Of a stretch of 64,000 bases of DNA, positions 35,001 through 42,906 are shown piece after piece. The stretch covers positions 58,003 through 122,002 of the forward strand of contig NZ_JAKRFN010000020.1 in NCBI RefSeq assembly GCF_022348085.1. The letters run 5' to 3'. A model generated the notes under the pieces. The model searched no databases. It was not told the DNA's origin and was given only the letters and a program-made list of their open reading frames with translations. The translations under genes were made by a program, and so were the position numbers. This DNA comes from Mycobacterium sp. PSTR-4-N (GTDB taxonomy: Bacteria > Actinomycetota > Actinomycetes > Mycobacteriales > Mycobacteriaceae). Within the stretch, counting starts at the first letter, position 1. Each line of letters begins with the position of its first letter.

Positions 35001-36668
35001 GGTGAGGGCGGCCAACTTCCGGGGCACAAGGTGTACCCGTGGGTGGCCGAGGTCCGGCACTCCACGCCCGGCGTGGGGTTGATCTCGCCGCCGCCGCACC
35101 ACGACATCTACTCCATCGAGGATCTCGCTCAGCTGATCCACGACCTCAAGAACGCCAACCCGCAGGCGCGGGTGCACGTGAAGCTGGTGAGCGAGAACGG
35201 CGTCGGCACCGTCGCCGCGGGTGTGTCCAAGGCGCACGCCGACGTGGTGCTCATCTCCGGGCACGACGGCGGCACCGGCGCCACCCCGCTGACGTCGATG
35301 AAGCACGCCGGCGCGCCGTGGGAGCTGGGGCTGGCCGAAACGCAGCAGACCCTGCTGCTCAACGGGCTTCGCGACCGCATCGTGGTCCAGGTCGACGGCC
35401 AGCTCAAGACGGGCCGCGACGTCGTGATCGCGGCGCTGCTGGGCGCCGAGGAGTTCGGCTTCGCCACCGCACCGCTGGTGGTGTCGGGCTGCATCATGAT
35501 GCGCGTCTGCCACCTCGACACCTGCCCGGTGGGTGTGGCCACCCAGAATCCGTTGCTGCGGCAGCGCTTCAACGGCAAGCCCGAGTTCGTCGAGAACTTC
35601 TTCATGTTCATCGCCGAAGAGGTTCGGGAGCTGATGGCGCAGTTGGGCTTCCGGACCGTCAACGAGATGGTCGGCCAGGTCGGTGCACTCGACACCGCCA
35701 AGGCTGCCGAGCACTGGAAGGCCCACAAGCTCGATCTGGCTCCCGTGCTGCACGAACCCGAGTCGGCGTTCATGAACCAGGACCTGTACTGCAGTTCGCG
35801 CCAGGACCACGGATTGGACAAGGCGCTCGACCAGCAGCTGATCGTGCAGTGCCGGGAGGCACTCGACGGCGGTGCGCCTGTGCGCTTCTCCACGACGATC
35901 GCCAACGTCAACCGCACCGTCGGCACCATGCTCGGTCACGAGGTGACGAAGGCCTACGGGGGACAGGGTCTTCCCGACGGCACGATCGACATCACCTTCG
36001 AGGGCTCGGCGGGCAACAGCTTCGGCGCGTTCGTCCCGAAGGGCATCACGCTGCGGGTCTACGGTGACGCCAACGACTATGTCGGCAAGGGTCTTTCCGG
36101 CGGACGCATCGTGGTGCGCCCACCGGACGCGGCGCCCTCGGGCTATGTGGCGGAGGACAACATCATCGCCGGCAACGTGGTGCTCTTCGGCGCCACCAGC
36201 GGGCAGATGTTCCTCCGCGGTCAGGTAGGCGAGCGGTTCGCCGTGCGGAACTCCGGCGCGCACGCAGTCGTGGAAGGCGTGGGCGACCACGGCTGCGAAT
36301 ACATGACGGGTGGACGGGTCGTGATCCTCGGCCCCACGGGCCGCAATTTCGCGGCGGGCATGTCCGGCGGCATCAGCTACGTCTACGACCCCGACAACGT
36401 GCTCGCCGACAATCTCAACGGCGACATGGTGGCTCTCGAGAGCCTCGACGACGAGGACACCGAGTTCTTGCGCGACATCATCGCCGCGCATGTGGACGCC
36501 ACCGATTCGGCCGTGGGCCAACGGATTCTGGCCGACTGGGACGCCCAGTCCGGATATTTCACCAAGGTGATGCCCCGCGATTACAAGCGTGTGTTGCAGG
36601 CCATCGCCGATGCGGAACGCAACGGAGACGATGTGAACGAGGCGATCATGGCGGCCGCAAGTGGCTGA
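32085..36668 (+). CDS. gltB: Glutamate synthase (NADPH) large subunit
   Basis: Makes two glutamates from glutamine and 2-oxoglutarate; the large subunit holds the glutaminase and FMN sites. The 1527-residue protein begins with a short propeptide that is removed to expose Cys18 (FEHDACGVAMV), the Ntn-amidotransferase nucleophile. The central domain is followed by the FMN-binding synthase domain (GRSNSGEGGEAVARF, SGHDGGTGATPLTSMKHAGAPWE). The 3Fe-4S cysteines are in CIMMRVCHLDTCPVG (residues 1136, 1142 and 1147). The C-terminal GXGXG domain has GQGLPDGTIDITFEGSAGNSFGAF. Its end overlaps gltD by 8 nt. It corresponds to Rv3859c. Confidence 0.98.
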   Translation: MAPSPQGLYNPAFEHDACGVAMVADMHGRRSRDIVEKAITALLNLEHRGAQGAEPNTGDGAGILLQVPHEYFQAIVDFDLPEPGSYATGIAFLPQSSKDAATACEAVGKIAEAEGLQVLGWRDVPTDESSLGALARDAMPTFRQVFLAGATGMDLERRAYVVRKRAEHELGTKGPGQDGPGRETVYFPSLSGQTFVYKGMLTTPQLKAFYLDLQDERLTSALGIVHSRFSTNTFPSWPLAHPFRRVAHNGEINTVTGNENWMRAREALINTDVFGSGQDLDKIVPVCTPGASDTARFDEVLELLHLGGRSLPHAVLMMIPEAWERHESMDPARRAFYQYHASLMEPWDGPAAVCFTDGTVIGAVLDRNGLRPSRIWVTSDGLVVMASEAGVLDVDPATVVQKMRLQPGRMFLVDTAQGRIVDDEEIKAELAAEQPYQDWLDAGLFQLEELPPGDYVRMPHHRVVLRQQIFGYTYEELNMLVGPMARTGAEALGSMGTDTPIAVLSARPRVLFDYFQQLFAQVTNPPLDAIREEVVTSLAGTVGPEGDLLNPDAESCRQIALSQPILRNAELSKLMCVDPDHEIRGHKHGMRAAVIRCLYPVNRGGQGLKEALDNVRAKVSAAIRDGARIIVLSDRESNEQMAPIPSLLSVAAVHHHLVRDRTRTKVGLVVEAGDAREVHHMACLVGFGAAAINPYMAFESIEDMVDRGVISGISSDQAKANYVKAAGKGVLKVMSKMGISTLASYTGAQLFQAIGISQKLLHEYFTGLSCPVGGIDLDDIAADVSARHSLAYLDRPDEWAHRELEVGGEYQWRREGEYHLFNPDTVFKLQHSTRTGQYEVFKEYTKLVDDQSERMASLRGLLKFRAGERPSVPLDEVEPASEIVKRFSTGAMSYGSISAEAHETLAIAMNRLGGRSNSGEGGEAVARFDRDENGDWRRSAIKQVASGRFGVTSHYLSNCTDIQIKMAQGAKPGEGGQLPGHKVYPWVAEVRHSTPGVGLISPPPHHDIYSIEDLAQLIHDLKNANPQARVHVKLVSENGVGTVAAGVSKAHADVVLISGHDGGTGATPLTSMKHAGAPWELGLAETQQTLLLNGLRDRIVVQVDGQLKTGRDVVIAALLGAEEFGFATAPLVVSGCIMMRVCHLDTCPVGVATQNPLLRQRFNGKPEFVENFFMFIAEEVRELMAQLGFRTVNEMVGQVGALDTAKAAEHWKAHKLDLAPVLHEPESAFMNQDLYCSSRQDHGLDKALDQQLIVQCREALDGGAPVRFSTTIANVNRTVGTMLGHEVTKAYGGQGLPDGTIDITFEGSAGNSFGAFVPKGITLRVYGDANDYVGKGLSGGRIVVRPPDAAPSGYVAEDNIIAGNVVLFGATSGQMFLRGQVGERFAVRNSGAHAVVEGVGDHGCEYMTGGRVVILGPTGRNFAAGMSGGISYVYDPDNVLADNLNGDMVALESLDDEDTEFLRDIIAAHVDATDSAVGQRILADWDAQSGYFTKVMPRDYKRVLQAIADAERNGDDVNEAIMAAASG

Positions 36669-38127
36669 TCCGCGCGGTTTCATGAAGTACACCCACCGGG
36701 AGACCCCGCAGCGTCGCCCCGTCGACCTGCGGCTGCGGGACTGGAAAGAGGTCTACGAGGATTTCCCTCCCGACCATCTGCAGGTTCAGGCCGCACGATG
36801 CATGGACTGCGGTATCCCGTTCTGCCACAACGGCTGTCCGCTGGGGAACCTGATCCCGGAGTGGAACGACCTGGTGCGCACCGACCGGTGGCGGGAGGCC
36901 ATCGAGCGGTTGCACGCGACCAACAATTTCCCGGAGTTCACCGGGCGGCTGTGCCCCGCCCCGTGCGAGGGCTCGTGCGTGCTCGGCATCAACCAGGACC
37001 CGGTGACCATCAAGCAGGTCGAGGTCGAGATCATCGACCGCGCCTTCGACGAGGGCTGGGTGGTTCCGTTGCCGCCCGATCGTCTCACCGGCAAGAAGGT
37101 GGCCGTCGTCGGCTCCGGTCCGGCGGGACTCGCTGCGGCGCAACAGCTCACGCGCGCGGGTCACGATGTGACGGTGTTCGAGCGCGACGACCGGATCGGC
37201 GGCCTGCTCCGTTACGGCATCCCCGAGTTCAAGATGGAGAAGCGCCACATCGACCGTCGTCTCGAGCAGATGGAGGCCGAGGGTACGAAGTTCCGCACCG
37301 GCGTGAACGTCGGCGTCGACATCACCGCCGCGCAACTGCGATCGCAGTTCGACGCGGTGGTGCTGGCCGGCGGCGCGACGGCGCGGCGGGATCTACCGAT
37401 CCCCGGGCGCGACCTCGACGGTATCCACCAGGCCATGGAATACCTGCCCTGGGCCAACCGCGTCCAGCTCGGCGATCCCGTCGTCGACGACGACGATCAG
37501 CCACCGATCACCGCAAAAGGCAAGAAGGTCATCATCATCGGCGGCGGTGATACGGGCGCCGACTGCCTGGGCACCGCGCACCGCCAGGGCGCCGAGCACG
37601 TGCACCAGTTCGAGATCATGCCGCGGCCGCCGGAGACCCGCGCGGATTCGACACCGTGGCCGACCTATCCGCTGATGTACCGCGTCACCTCCGCGCACGA
37701 AGAGGGTGGCGAGCGGGTGTACTCGGTCAACACCGAAGAGTTCTTCGGTGAGAACGGCCGAGTGACGGGCCTGCGCGGCTACGAGGTCGAGATGAAGGCC
37801 GGCAAGTTCGAGAAGGTCGACGGCACCGAATTCGAGATGGCCGCCGACCTCGTGCTGCTGGCCATGGGCTTCACCGGCCCGGAGCGCGAGGGCTTGCTGG
37901 CCGACCTGAAGGTCGAGATGAGCGAGCGCGGCAACGTCAACCGTGACTCGAAGTTCGCCACGTCCGTGCCCGGGGTGTACGTCGCCGGCGACATGGGCCG
38001 CGGCCAGTCCTTGATCGTGTGGGCGATCGCGGAGGGCCGCGCGGCGGCCTCCGCGGTGGACACATACCTGATGGGGCACACGGCGCTGCCGGCGCCCATC
38101 AAGCCCACCGCGGTGCCGCAGCGGTAG
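36661..38127 (+). CDS. gltD: Glutamate synthase small subunit
   Basis: A 488-residue NADPH-oxidising subunit that passes electrons through 4Fe-4S clusters to GltB. The N-terminal cluster motifs are CMDCGIPFCHNGCPLGNLIP and LCPAPCEGSCVLGIN. The FAD Rossmann motif is VAVVGSGPAGLAAAQQLTRA, the NADPH motif is IIIGGGDTGADCLGTA, and the C-terminal FAD contact is GVYVAGDMGRGQSLIVWAIAEG. GTG 36661 overlaps the gltB stop by 8 nt. It is directly convergent with nadR (stops adjacent), so the transcript must terminate inside neighbouring coding sequence. Confidence 0.98.
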   Translation: MADPRGFMKYTHRETPQRRPVDLRLRDWKEVYEDFPPDHLQVQAARCMDCGIPFCHNGCPLGNLIPEWNDLVRTDRWREAIERLHATNNFPEFTGRLCPAPCEGSCVLGINQDPVTIKQVEVEIIDRAFDEGWVVPLPPDRLTGKKVAVVGSGPAGLAAAQQLTRAGHDVTVFERDDRIGGLLRYGIPEFKMEKRHIDRRLEQMEAEGTKFRTGVNVGVDITAAQLRSQFDAVVLAGGATARRDLPIPGRDLDGIHQAMEYLPWANRVQLGDPVVDDDDQPPITAKGKKVIIIGGGDTGADCLGTAHRQGAEHVHQFEIMPRPPETRADSTPWPTYPLMYRVTSAHEEGGERVYSVNTEEFFGENGRVTGLRGYEVEMKAGKFEKVDGTEFEMAADLVLLAMGFTGPEREGLLADLKVEMSERGNVNRDSKFATSVPGVYVAGDMGRGQSLIVWAIAEGRAAASAVDTYLMGHTALPAPIKPTAVPQR

Positions 38128-39234
38128 TCAGTCAGGCAGTTCGTCGGAGGGGGTCGGTTCGAATCCCGGCCCCCGCAACGGCTCACCGAAGCGGGCTCTG
38201 AATTGCACCAGTGGCTCGATCGTGCGCACGGCGAGAGCCAGGCGCTCGTCCAGGGTTCCGGTCAGGAGCACCCACGAGTGCCCGGCTGCGGTGAGGGCGT
38301 CGGCGAACCAGTCGGTCATCGCCGCGCGAACGGCCAGATCGCCCTCGCGCATACCGTCGTCGTGCCACGGCACGCCGTCATGGTCGGTGAGTAGGTACAC
38401 CGCTCTCGGCGGTACCGCGGTCCAGGGCCCGCCCGATGCATCGTCGAGGTAACGGCGTTTCCAGATCCCGGTGGCAAAGGCGTCGGTATCGCAGATGAGC
38501 ACCGGAGACCCGGTGCGTGCAGCACGGTTCTCGCGCCTCGTCTGCTCGGGCCCGATCATGTCGAAATCTCCTGCAGTCCAGATCAGTTCATCGATCGCGG
38601 TACCAGGGTGTTCGTCGAGTTTGCGTTGGGTGTACTCCCTGCCGTATTCCGGCACGCACTGCGTGGCCGCCCACACCCCACCCCTGCGGCGGAAGTGCCG
38701 GGTCAGGAGCTGCGCGATCGTGGTCGTGCCCGTCGACTCCGCGCCGACCACCACCACCCGAGTGGTCAGTCCGGCCCGTGTGGCGGGCGCCAACTCGCTC
38801 CAGCGGCCGGCGAGATCATGTCGGACCGCTGTACTACTGCCGACACGACCCGTGCGCACGGCGGTGGCGCCGAACCACCGAGCGAGCTCGACGACGTAGT
38901 CGTCGCCGCTGAAGACGGCATCGACATCCGCTGTCGCCCCGCCACAACGCAAGCCCGCCCGCATCGCGCCGACCTGCGCCACCCACACTCGCTGGTCCGT
39001 CACATCCACCGGGGCGTCACAACGGATCCCCGCGATCCGGATATTCGGTTCCCCGGAGTGCTCGTCGGCCATCCACGCCATTCGCTGCGCAAGAGGGATC
39101 GATTCGAACGCCGATGCCATCACGAGCACCGTGAACTCATCGCAGCGCGCAGCCGCCGCCCGGATAGCCTCGTGATGTCCGATCCTCGGTGGGTAGAACT
39201 TGCCGACCATCAGGCCGTGCCGAAAGTCGGTCAT
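38128..39234 (-). CDS. nadR: NadR-type bifunctional NMN adenylyltransferase / nicotinamide riboside kinase
   Basis: Phosphorylates imported nicotinamide riboside to NMN and may adenylate NMN to NAD. In the 368-residue protein the N-terminal nucleotidyltransferase has GLMVGKFYPPRIGHHEAI (the GXFXPXHXGH region, with Arg in place of the first His) and VFSGDDYVVELARWFGA. The C-terminal kinase has the P-loop VVVGAESTGTTTIAQLLTRHF and the LICDTDAFATGIWKRRYL motif. No helix-turn-helix is present, so it lacks the repressor part of enterobacterial NadR. ATG 39234 overlaps the pnuC stop by 4 nt. The first-His change in the HXGH motif leaves adenylyltransferase activity open. Confidence 0.92.
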   Translation of the reverse strand: MTDFRHGLMVGKFYPPRIGHHEAIRAAAARCDEFTVLVMASAFESIPLAQRMAWMADEHSGEPNIRIAGIRCDAPVDVTDQRVWVAQVGAMRAGLRCGGATADVDAVFSGDDYVVELARWFGATAVRTGRVGSSTAVRHDLAGRWSELAPATRAGLTTRVVVVGAESTGTTTIAQLLTRHFRRRGGVWAATQCVPEYGREYTQRKLDEHPGTAIDELIWTAGDFDMIGPEQTRRENRAARTGSPVLICDTDAFATGIWKRRYLDDASGGPWTAVPPRAVYLLTDHDGVPWHDDGMREGDLAVRAAMTDWFADALTAAGHSWVLLTGTLDERLALAVRTIEPLVQFRARFGEPLRGPGFEPTPSDELPD

Positions 39235-39878
39235 ATCGTCAGCGCGACCGGCGCGGCGGACTGTCGTACCCGAGTCCAGGACCGCAGCCCCGCGACACAC
39301 AGCGCGAGGAAGACGACGTAGATCATCGCCGTCAGCACAAGCCCCTTGCTCAGGTACAGCGGTATGTAGATGCAGTCAGCCACGATCCAGAAGTACCAGT
39401 TCTCGATACGGCGGGTGTTGAGCAGCCATTGCGCAACCAACGCCAGACAGGTGGTGACTGCATCGAGGAATGGTGCCGAATCGTCGGCGGCCGTGAGGAT
39501 GAGGACGAGCGCCCCTGTTCCGACCACCAAAAACGTTGCACACAGCGTCCATTCGAGTAGCCCGATGCGGTGAACCACCAGTTCACCGTCGTCGGCCCGG
39601 CCGTGCAGCCACTGCCACCAGCCGGCGAACCCCAACGCCAGGTAGAGCACCTGCAGCCCAGACGCCGCCCACAAACTCGCGGAAGCGAACAGCACGAGGA
39701 AGAACACGTTGTTGGCGATGCCGATCGGAAAGTTGAGGATGTTGCGGCGCACCACCAGCGCCACACACCAACCGCCGGTGACGAATCCGAGAAACTCGGC
39801 CCAGCTGACCGAATCGCCACCGAGAGTGAAGAACGTCTGGTTCAGCGGGGAAACCAGGGTTGCCAGCCAGTCGATCAC
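39231..39878 (-). CDS. pnuC: Nicotinamide riboside transporter PnuC
   Basis: A 215-residue membrane carrier that takes up nicotinamide riboside, which is then trapped by NadR kinase. It has seven hydrophobic segments and the family motifs SWAEFLGFVTGGWCVALVVR, NFPIGIANNVFFLVLF, LGFAGWWQWLHG and RIENWYFWIVADCIYIPLYL (the substrate-site Trp/Asn/Tyr residues). GTG 39878 has GGAGGAA upstream. It overlaps both neighbours by 4 nt, in an operon with the ADP-ribosylglycohydrolase and nadR. Confidence 0.94.
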   Translation of the reverse strand: MIDWLATLVSPLNQTFFTLGGDSVSWAEFLGFVTGGWCVALVVRRNILNFPIGIANNVFFLVLFASASLWAASGLQVLYLALGFAGWWQWLHGRADDGELVVHRIGLLEWTLCATFLVVGTGALVLILTAADDSAPFLDAVTTCLALVAQWLLNTRRIENWYFWIVADCIYIPLYLSKGLVLTAMIYVVFLALCVAGLRSWTRVRQSAAPVALTI

Positions 39879-40804
39879 AGCGTTCCTCCGATCGTCGCGG
39901 CCAAGCGCGCCAGGTCTTCTGCGGTGAATCCCGGCCACCCGTGCAGCTGTTGACGCCACTGGACGGGGATCGCAGAGGCCCCGTACGCCGCGCCGACCAG
40001 GCCACCGGCGATCGCCGCGACGGTGTCGGTGTCGAATCCGCAGCGCACCGCCGCATCCAGGGCGCGCGATAGATGGCCGGCCCCGGTGGCGGTCACGGCG
40101 ATCGCCGACCACGCTGCCTGCAGGGCGTGCACCACCCAGCCGTTCTCCGGAAAATCTGCAGGACGCGCTCGCTCAGCCTGCTCGATGCGCTCCGTCCAGA
40201 TGTCGCGGCGGCCGGCGGCGATGTGCGGTAACCCGATTCGCACGTCCAGTTCGGCACTCAAGACGGCGTGGCGAATGGCGCAGCACCACAGCACCGTTGC
40301 CTCGGCTGCCTCAGGATCTGCATGGGTCAGCGTGCTGATGTCCCACGCAGCCTCGATCAAGGCGGGCTCGTCATCCAGATAGGCCAGAGCCACCGGCGCC
40401 GTGCGCATCAGCGAGCCGTTTCCTCCGGAGCGTCCGGTCTCGGCGTGCACCGCAGTGGCCGCGTTCCGCGCACTGTGTGCCGACGCGCCGCGACACCGGT
40501 CGAGTACTGATCGAGTCTGGATACCAACGTCTTTGGCGTCGCGCGACCAGTCATACCACCGCGCCACGATGGCGTCCTGTGCCGCCGCGTCGCGCAGGTC
40601 GTTGCCGGCTGCTGCGACCTCGGCGATGGCGATCGCCATCGCTGTGTCATCGGTCCACTCACCGGGTCGCCACGGACCGCCGCCGGCCATCTCGACGGGC
40701 AACCCAGGTCCGCGGGGTGGCTGGAATTCGTAGGGCGCGCCGAGCGCGTCGCCCGCCGCCGTACCGACCAGAACACCTTCCACGCGATCCCTCAGTGATG
40801 TCAT
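39875..40804 (-). CDS. ADP-ribosylglycohydrolase family protein
   Basis: A 309-residue DraG/ARH-fold enzyme that removes ADP-ribose from protein or splits related bonds using two Mg ions. The metal-site motifs are GTAAGDALGAPYEF (N-terminal), WTDDTAMAIAIAE (central Asp pair) and CGFDTDTVAAIAGGLVGAAYG (C-terminal). ATG 40804 was chosen; GTG 40810 is an alternative. It is the first gene of the pnuC-nadR operon, so its role is likely recycling of ADP-ribose into NAD salvage or reversal of a modification linked to NAD status. Confidence 0.9.
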   Translation of the reverse strand: MTSLRDRVEGVLVGTAAGDALGAPYEFQPPRGPGLPVEMAGGGPWRPGEWTDDTAMAIAIAEVAAAGNDLRDAAAQDAIVARWYDWSRDAKDVGIQTRSVLDRCRGASAHSARNAATAVHAETGRSGGNGSLMRTAPVALAYLDDEPALIEAAWDISTLTHADPEAAEATVLWCCAIRHAVLSAELDVRIGLPHIAAGRRDIWTERIEQAERARPADFPENGWVVHALQAAWSAIAVTATGAGHLSRALDAAVRCGFDTDTVAAIAGGLVGAAYGASAIPVQWRQQLHGWPGFTAEDLARLAATIGGTL

Positions 40805-40819
40805 CGCCACCCCCGATCT

Positions 40820-40845
40820 ATTTTGAGCGATAGTGCGCTAATTGT
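40820..40845. promoter_or_regulatory. Candidate NrtR operator in divergent promoter
   Basis: The 67-bp gap between the salvage operon and nrtR is AT-richer than its surroundings. It contains AGCG-N6-CGCT (40826-40839) with T-runs on the left and AATTG on the right. As the only dyad between the two divergent starts it is the best candidate for NrtR binding and autoregulation, but symmetry is weak. Confidence 0.35.
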
Positions 40846-40871
40846 AATCGACGCTACGCTGACCCACTGAC

Positions 40872-41519
40872 ATGAACAACGATGGGCACCGGGACAGCGA
40901 CGGCAAGAGCCTCGGCGACTACCCGAGGCCGTCGGTGGCCGTGGACACCGCAGTTCTCACGCTGGGTTCCGAACCTGGCTTGGTGGTGGTGCAGGTTCCG
41001 CGGCGCGACAGCAGAGGCTGGGCCTTGCCGGGCACGTTCCTGCACGAAGGCGAGGTACTCGCCGAGGCGGTCAACCGGTCGCTGGGCGAGAAGGCCGGCA
41101 TACGCGGCTTGCAGCCACGACAACTGCACGTCTTCGACGCGCCGAACCGCGATGATCGTGGCTGGGTGCTCTCGGTCGCGCACGTCGCCGTCGTCCCGCC
41201 CGGGCGGCTGGCTGGGCGATTGCCTGCGACCCGGCTGATGCCGGTGGGCGCCCCCGGCCGATTGGTCTACGACCACCGCGCGATCATCGAGATGGCTGTC
41301 GAAGAGGTTCGCGCGAGGTACGCGATCGCCCCCGACCCCGACCGGTTGTTGGGGGACACGTTCACGCTCCGCGATCTACGGCTGGTGCACGAGGCGGTGG
41401 CGGGGGCGCCGCTGCAGCGCGACACCTTCCGCCGCGCCATGGAACATCAGCTCACGGCCACCGGGGATCGGATCGCGATAGGCCGCGGCAGACCACCGGA
41501 GCTGTTCCGGAGGCGGTAG
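40872..41519 (+). CDS. nrtR: NrtR-type Nudix-fold transcriptional regulator of NAD metabolism
   Basis: A 215-residue protein with an N-terminal Nudix fold (VDTAVLTLGSEPGLVVVQVPRRDSRGWALPGTFLHEGEVLAEAVNR). The Nudix box is degenerate: RE has become RS and EE has become GE. This is expected for NrtR, which senses ADP-ribose without hydrolysing it. The C-terminal 70 residues (FTLRDLRLVHEAVAGAPLQRDTFRRAMEHQL) are the winged helix of this family. It is divergent from the ADP-ribosylglycohydrolase-pnuC-nadR operon, so it should repress that operon and respond to ADP-ribose, a substrate or product of the first enzyme. Confidence 0.88.
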   Translation: MNNDGHRDSDGKSLGDYPRPSVAVDTAVLTLGSEPGLVVVQVPRRDSRGWALPGTFLHEGEVLAEAVNRSLGEKAGIRGLQPRQLHVFDAPNRDDRGWVLSVAHVAVVPPGRLAGRLPATRLMPVGAPGRLVYDHRAIIEMAVEEVRARYAIAPDPDRLLGDTFTLRDLRLVHEAVAGAPLQRDTFRRAMEHQLTATGDRIAIGRGRPPELFRRR

Positions 41520-41552
41520 ACGGGTCCGTCTACGGCATGTGGCCACGAGCCG

Positions 41553-41578
41553 GCTGTGAACGCATCGATTTCACAACC
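41553..41578 (+). terminator. Imperfect hairpin after nrtR
   Basis: TGTGAA (41555-41560) pairs with TTCACA (41570-41575), extended by GG/CC one base further out. It is about 35 nt after the nrtR stop. It is weak, without a U-tract. Confidence 0.3.
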
Positions 41579-41784
41579 GCTACGGCACGCTCAGTGCACG
41601 AGACGGTCAAGGACCTGTGTCGCCGCGTTAACACCAGTCACATGAGTCACACCAGAAACAGCATATTTTTCTTCGGCGTGGCTTCGAGAGTTTGCCAGCG
41701 TTCAGGTATCTAATGACTCGGTGAGGGCGCTGCGGTAAGGTGGCTCCCCGGTTCAGCTATACGTACACCGCAGGAGTAATCACC

Positions 41785-41925
41785 GTGTCCATCAACCCGG
41801 TTACCCGCACACGGATCAGTCGTATTGCCTGGTCACTGTTCCGACACCCCGTCAAGAGCCGTGAATTTCCCGCCAAAGCAGAGCGTCTGATCACGCCCGA
41901 CGAGCTCGTTCGGTTCGGCTTCTAG
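41785..41925 (+). CDS. Small 46-residue hypothetical protein
   Basis: GTG 41785 is preceded by AGGAG at a suitable distance. The product is SINPVTRTRISRIAWSLFRH, then PVKSREFPAKAERLITPDEL, then VRFGF. It is basic and ends in aromatic residues, with a short amphipathic helix and no membrane span. A -10-like TAAGGT (41736-41741) and tandem AGTCACA heptamers (41636-41651) lie upstream, which supports independent expression. No family was recognised. The frame is open a little further upstream (41740), but without a start of equal quality. Confidence 0.5.
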   Translation: MSINPVTRTRISRIAWSLFRHPVKSREFPAKAERLITPDELVRFGF

Positions 41926-42003
41926 CGAATTTTGTCGCGTCCGTCGATCTGGGCACGGACGCGGCAACCCGCAATGTTGCCTTCCGTTACCGAATCGTGA
42001 CCG

Positions 42004-42858
42004 TCACCGATCTTTGCTGAGCAGCCCCGAGTCACGGATCGCCTCGGCGAGTGGCTCGAGAACCGCGGGGTCGTAGGGCGGGGGCAGATAGATGATCGCG
42101 AGATCGAGGCCTTCCGCGCCGAGTGCGATGCAGTCCTCCATCAGCTTGCGATAGTTGCGCTCCTCGAGCCGCACATGCGACGAAAGCATGATCTCCTTGG
42201 GGTCGCGCCCGACGTCGGCGCAGTGCCGCTTCAACACGTCTCGCTTGCGGGCGAACTCCTCCGGTGTGCCGCCGACGTAGTTCCAGTGATCGGCGTACTG
42301 GGCGGTGATGCGCAGAGTGCGCTTCTCGCCGTTACCGCCGATGCAGATCGGCGGATGCGGCTGCTGCGGCCCCTTCGGCTCGTTGCGGGCCTCGCTGAGC
42401 TGGTAGAACCGGCCGTCGAAAGTGGTGGTCTCCTGGGTCAGGAGACCTTTGAGCACCTGGCAGGCCTCTTCGAAGCGGTCGAACCGCTCCTTGATGCTGC
42501 CGAGTTCGATGCCGTAGGCGCCGGACTCCTCCTCGTTCCAGCCGGCGCCGATACCGAGCTCGAGGCGGCCGTTGGAGACGATGTCGAGGGCCGAGGCCAT
42601 GTTGGCGAGCACGGCCGGGTGCCGGTAGTGGATGCCGGTGACGAGCACACCGACGCGCAACCGGGTGGTGGCCTGGGCCAGCGCGGTGAGGGTGATCCAG
42701 CCCTCCAGACAGGGTCCGGTCGAGTCGGAGAAGATCGGATAGAAGTGATCGAAGGTCCAGCCGGACTCGAAGACGTCGATGTCGTCGGCGGCCTGCCAGA
42801 TAGCGAGCATGTCCGACCATGTGGTGTTCTGCGGGGATGTCTTGAAGGCGAATCTCAC
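42004..42858 (-). CDS. LLM-class F420-dependent oxidoreductase
   Basis: A 284-residue luciferase-like TIM barrel. Signature regions are IDVFESGWTFDHFYPI, TRLRVGVLVTGIHYRHPAVLANMASALDIVSNGRLELGIGAGWNEEE (the TIGR03560-like F420 class) and RFDRFEEACQVLKGLL. The Gly-rich IGGNGEKRTLRI region binds the cofactor phosphate. GTG 42858 starts at the first barrel strand (RFAFKT). Mycobacteria have dozens of these enzymes; the substrate cannot be told. It is divergent from the TIGR03086-type gene, 48 bp apart. Confidence 0.9.
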   Translation of the reverse strand: MRFAFKTSPQNTTWSDMLAIWQAADDIDVFESGWTFDHFYPIFSDSTGPCLEGWITLTALAQATTRLRVGVLVTGIHYRHPAVLANMASALDIVSNGRLELGIGAGWNEEESGAYGIELGSIKERFDRFEEACQVLKGLLTQETTTFDGRFYQLSEARNEPKGPQQPHPPICIGGNGEKRTLRITAQYADHWNYVGGTPEEFARKRDVLKRHCADVGRDPKEIMLSSHVRLEERNYRKLMEDCIALGAEGLDLAIIYLPPPYDPAVLEPLAEAIRDSGLLSKDR

Positions 42859-42906
42859 TATGTCGACTCTAGGACGCGTCGATGAGTTCAGCACTTGATC
42901 CGGGTC

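Noticed and set aside
34182..36692. Very long open frame on the minus strand inside gltB
   Set aside because: It is the mirror of the strong codon bias of gltB (GC-rich third positions). The translation is low-complexity His/Arg/Val-rich text without family character.
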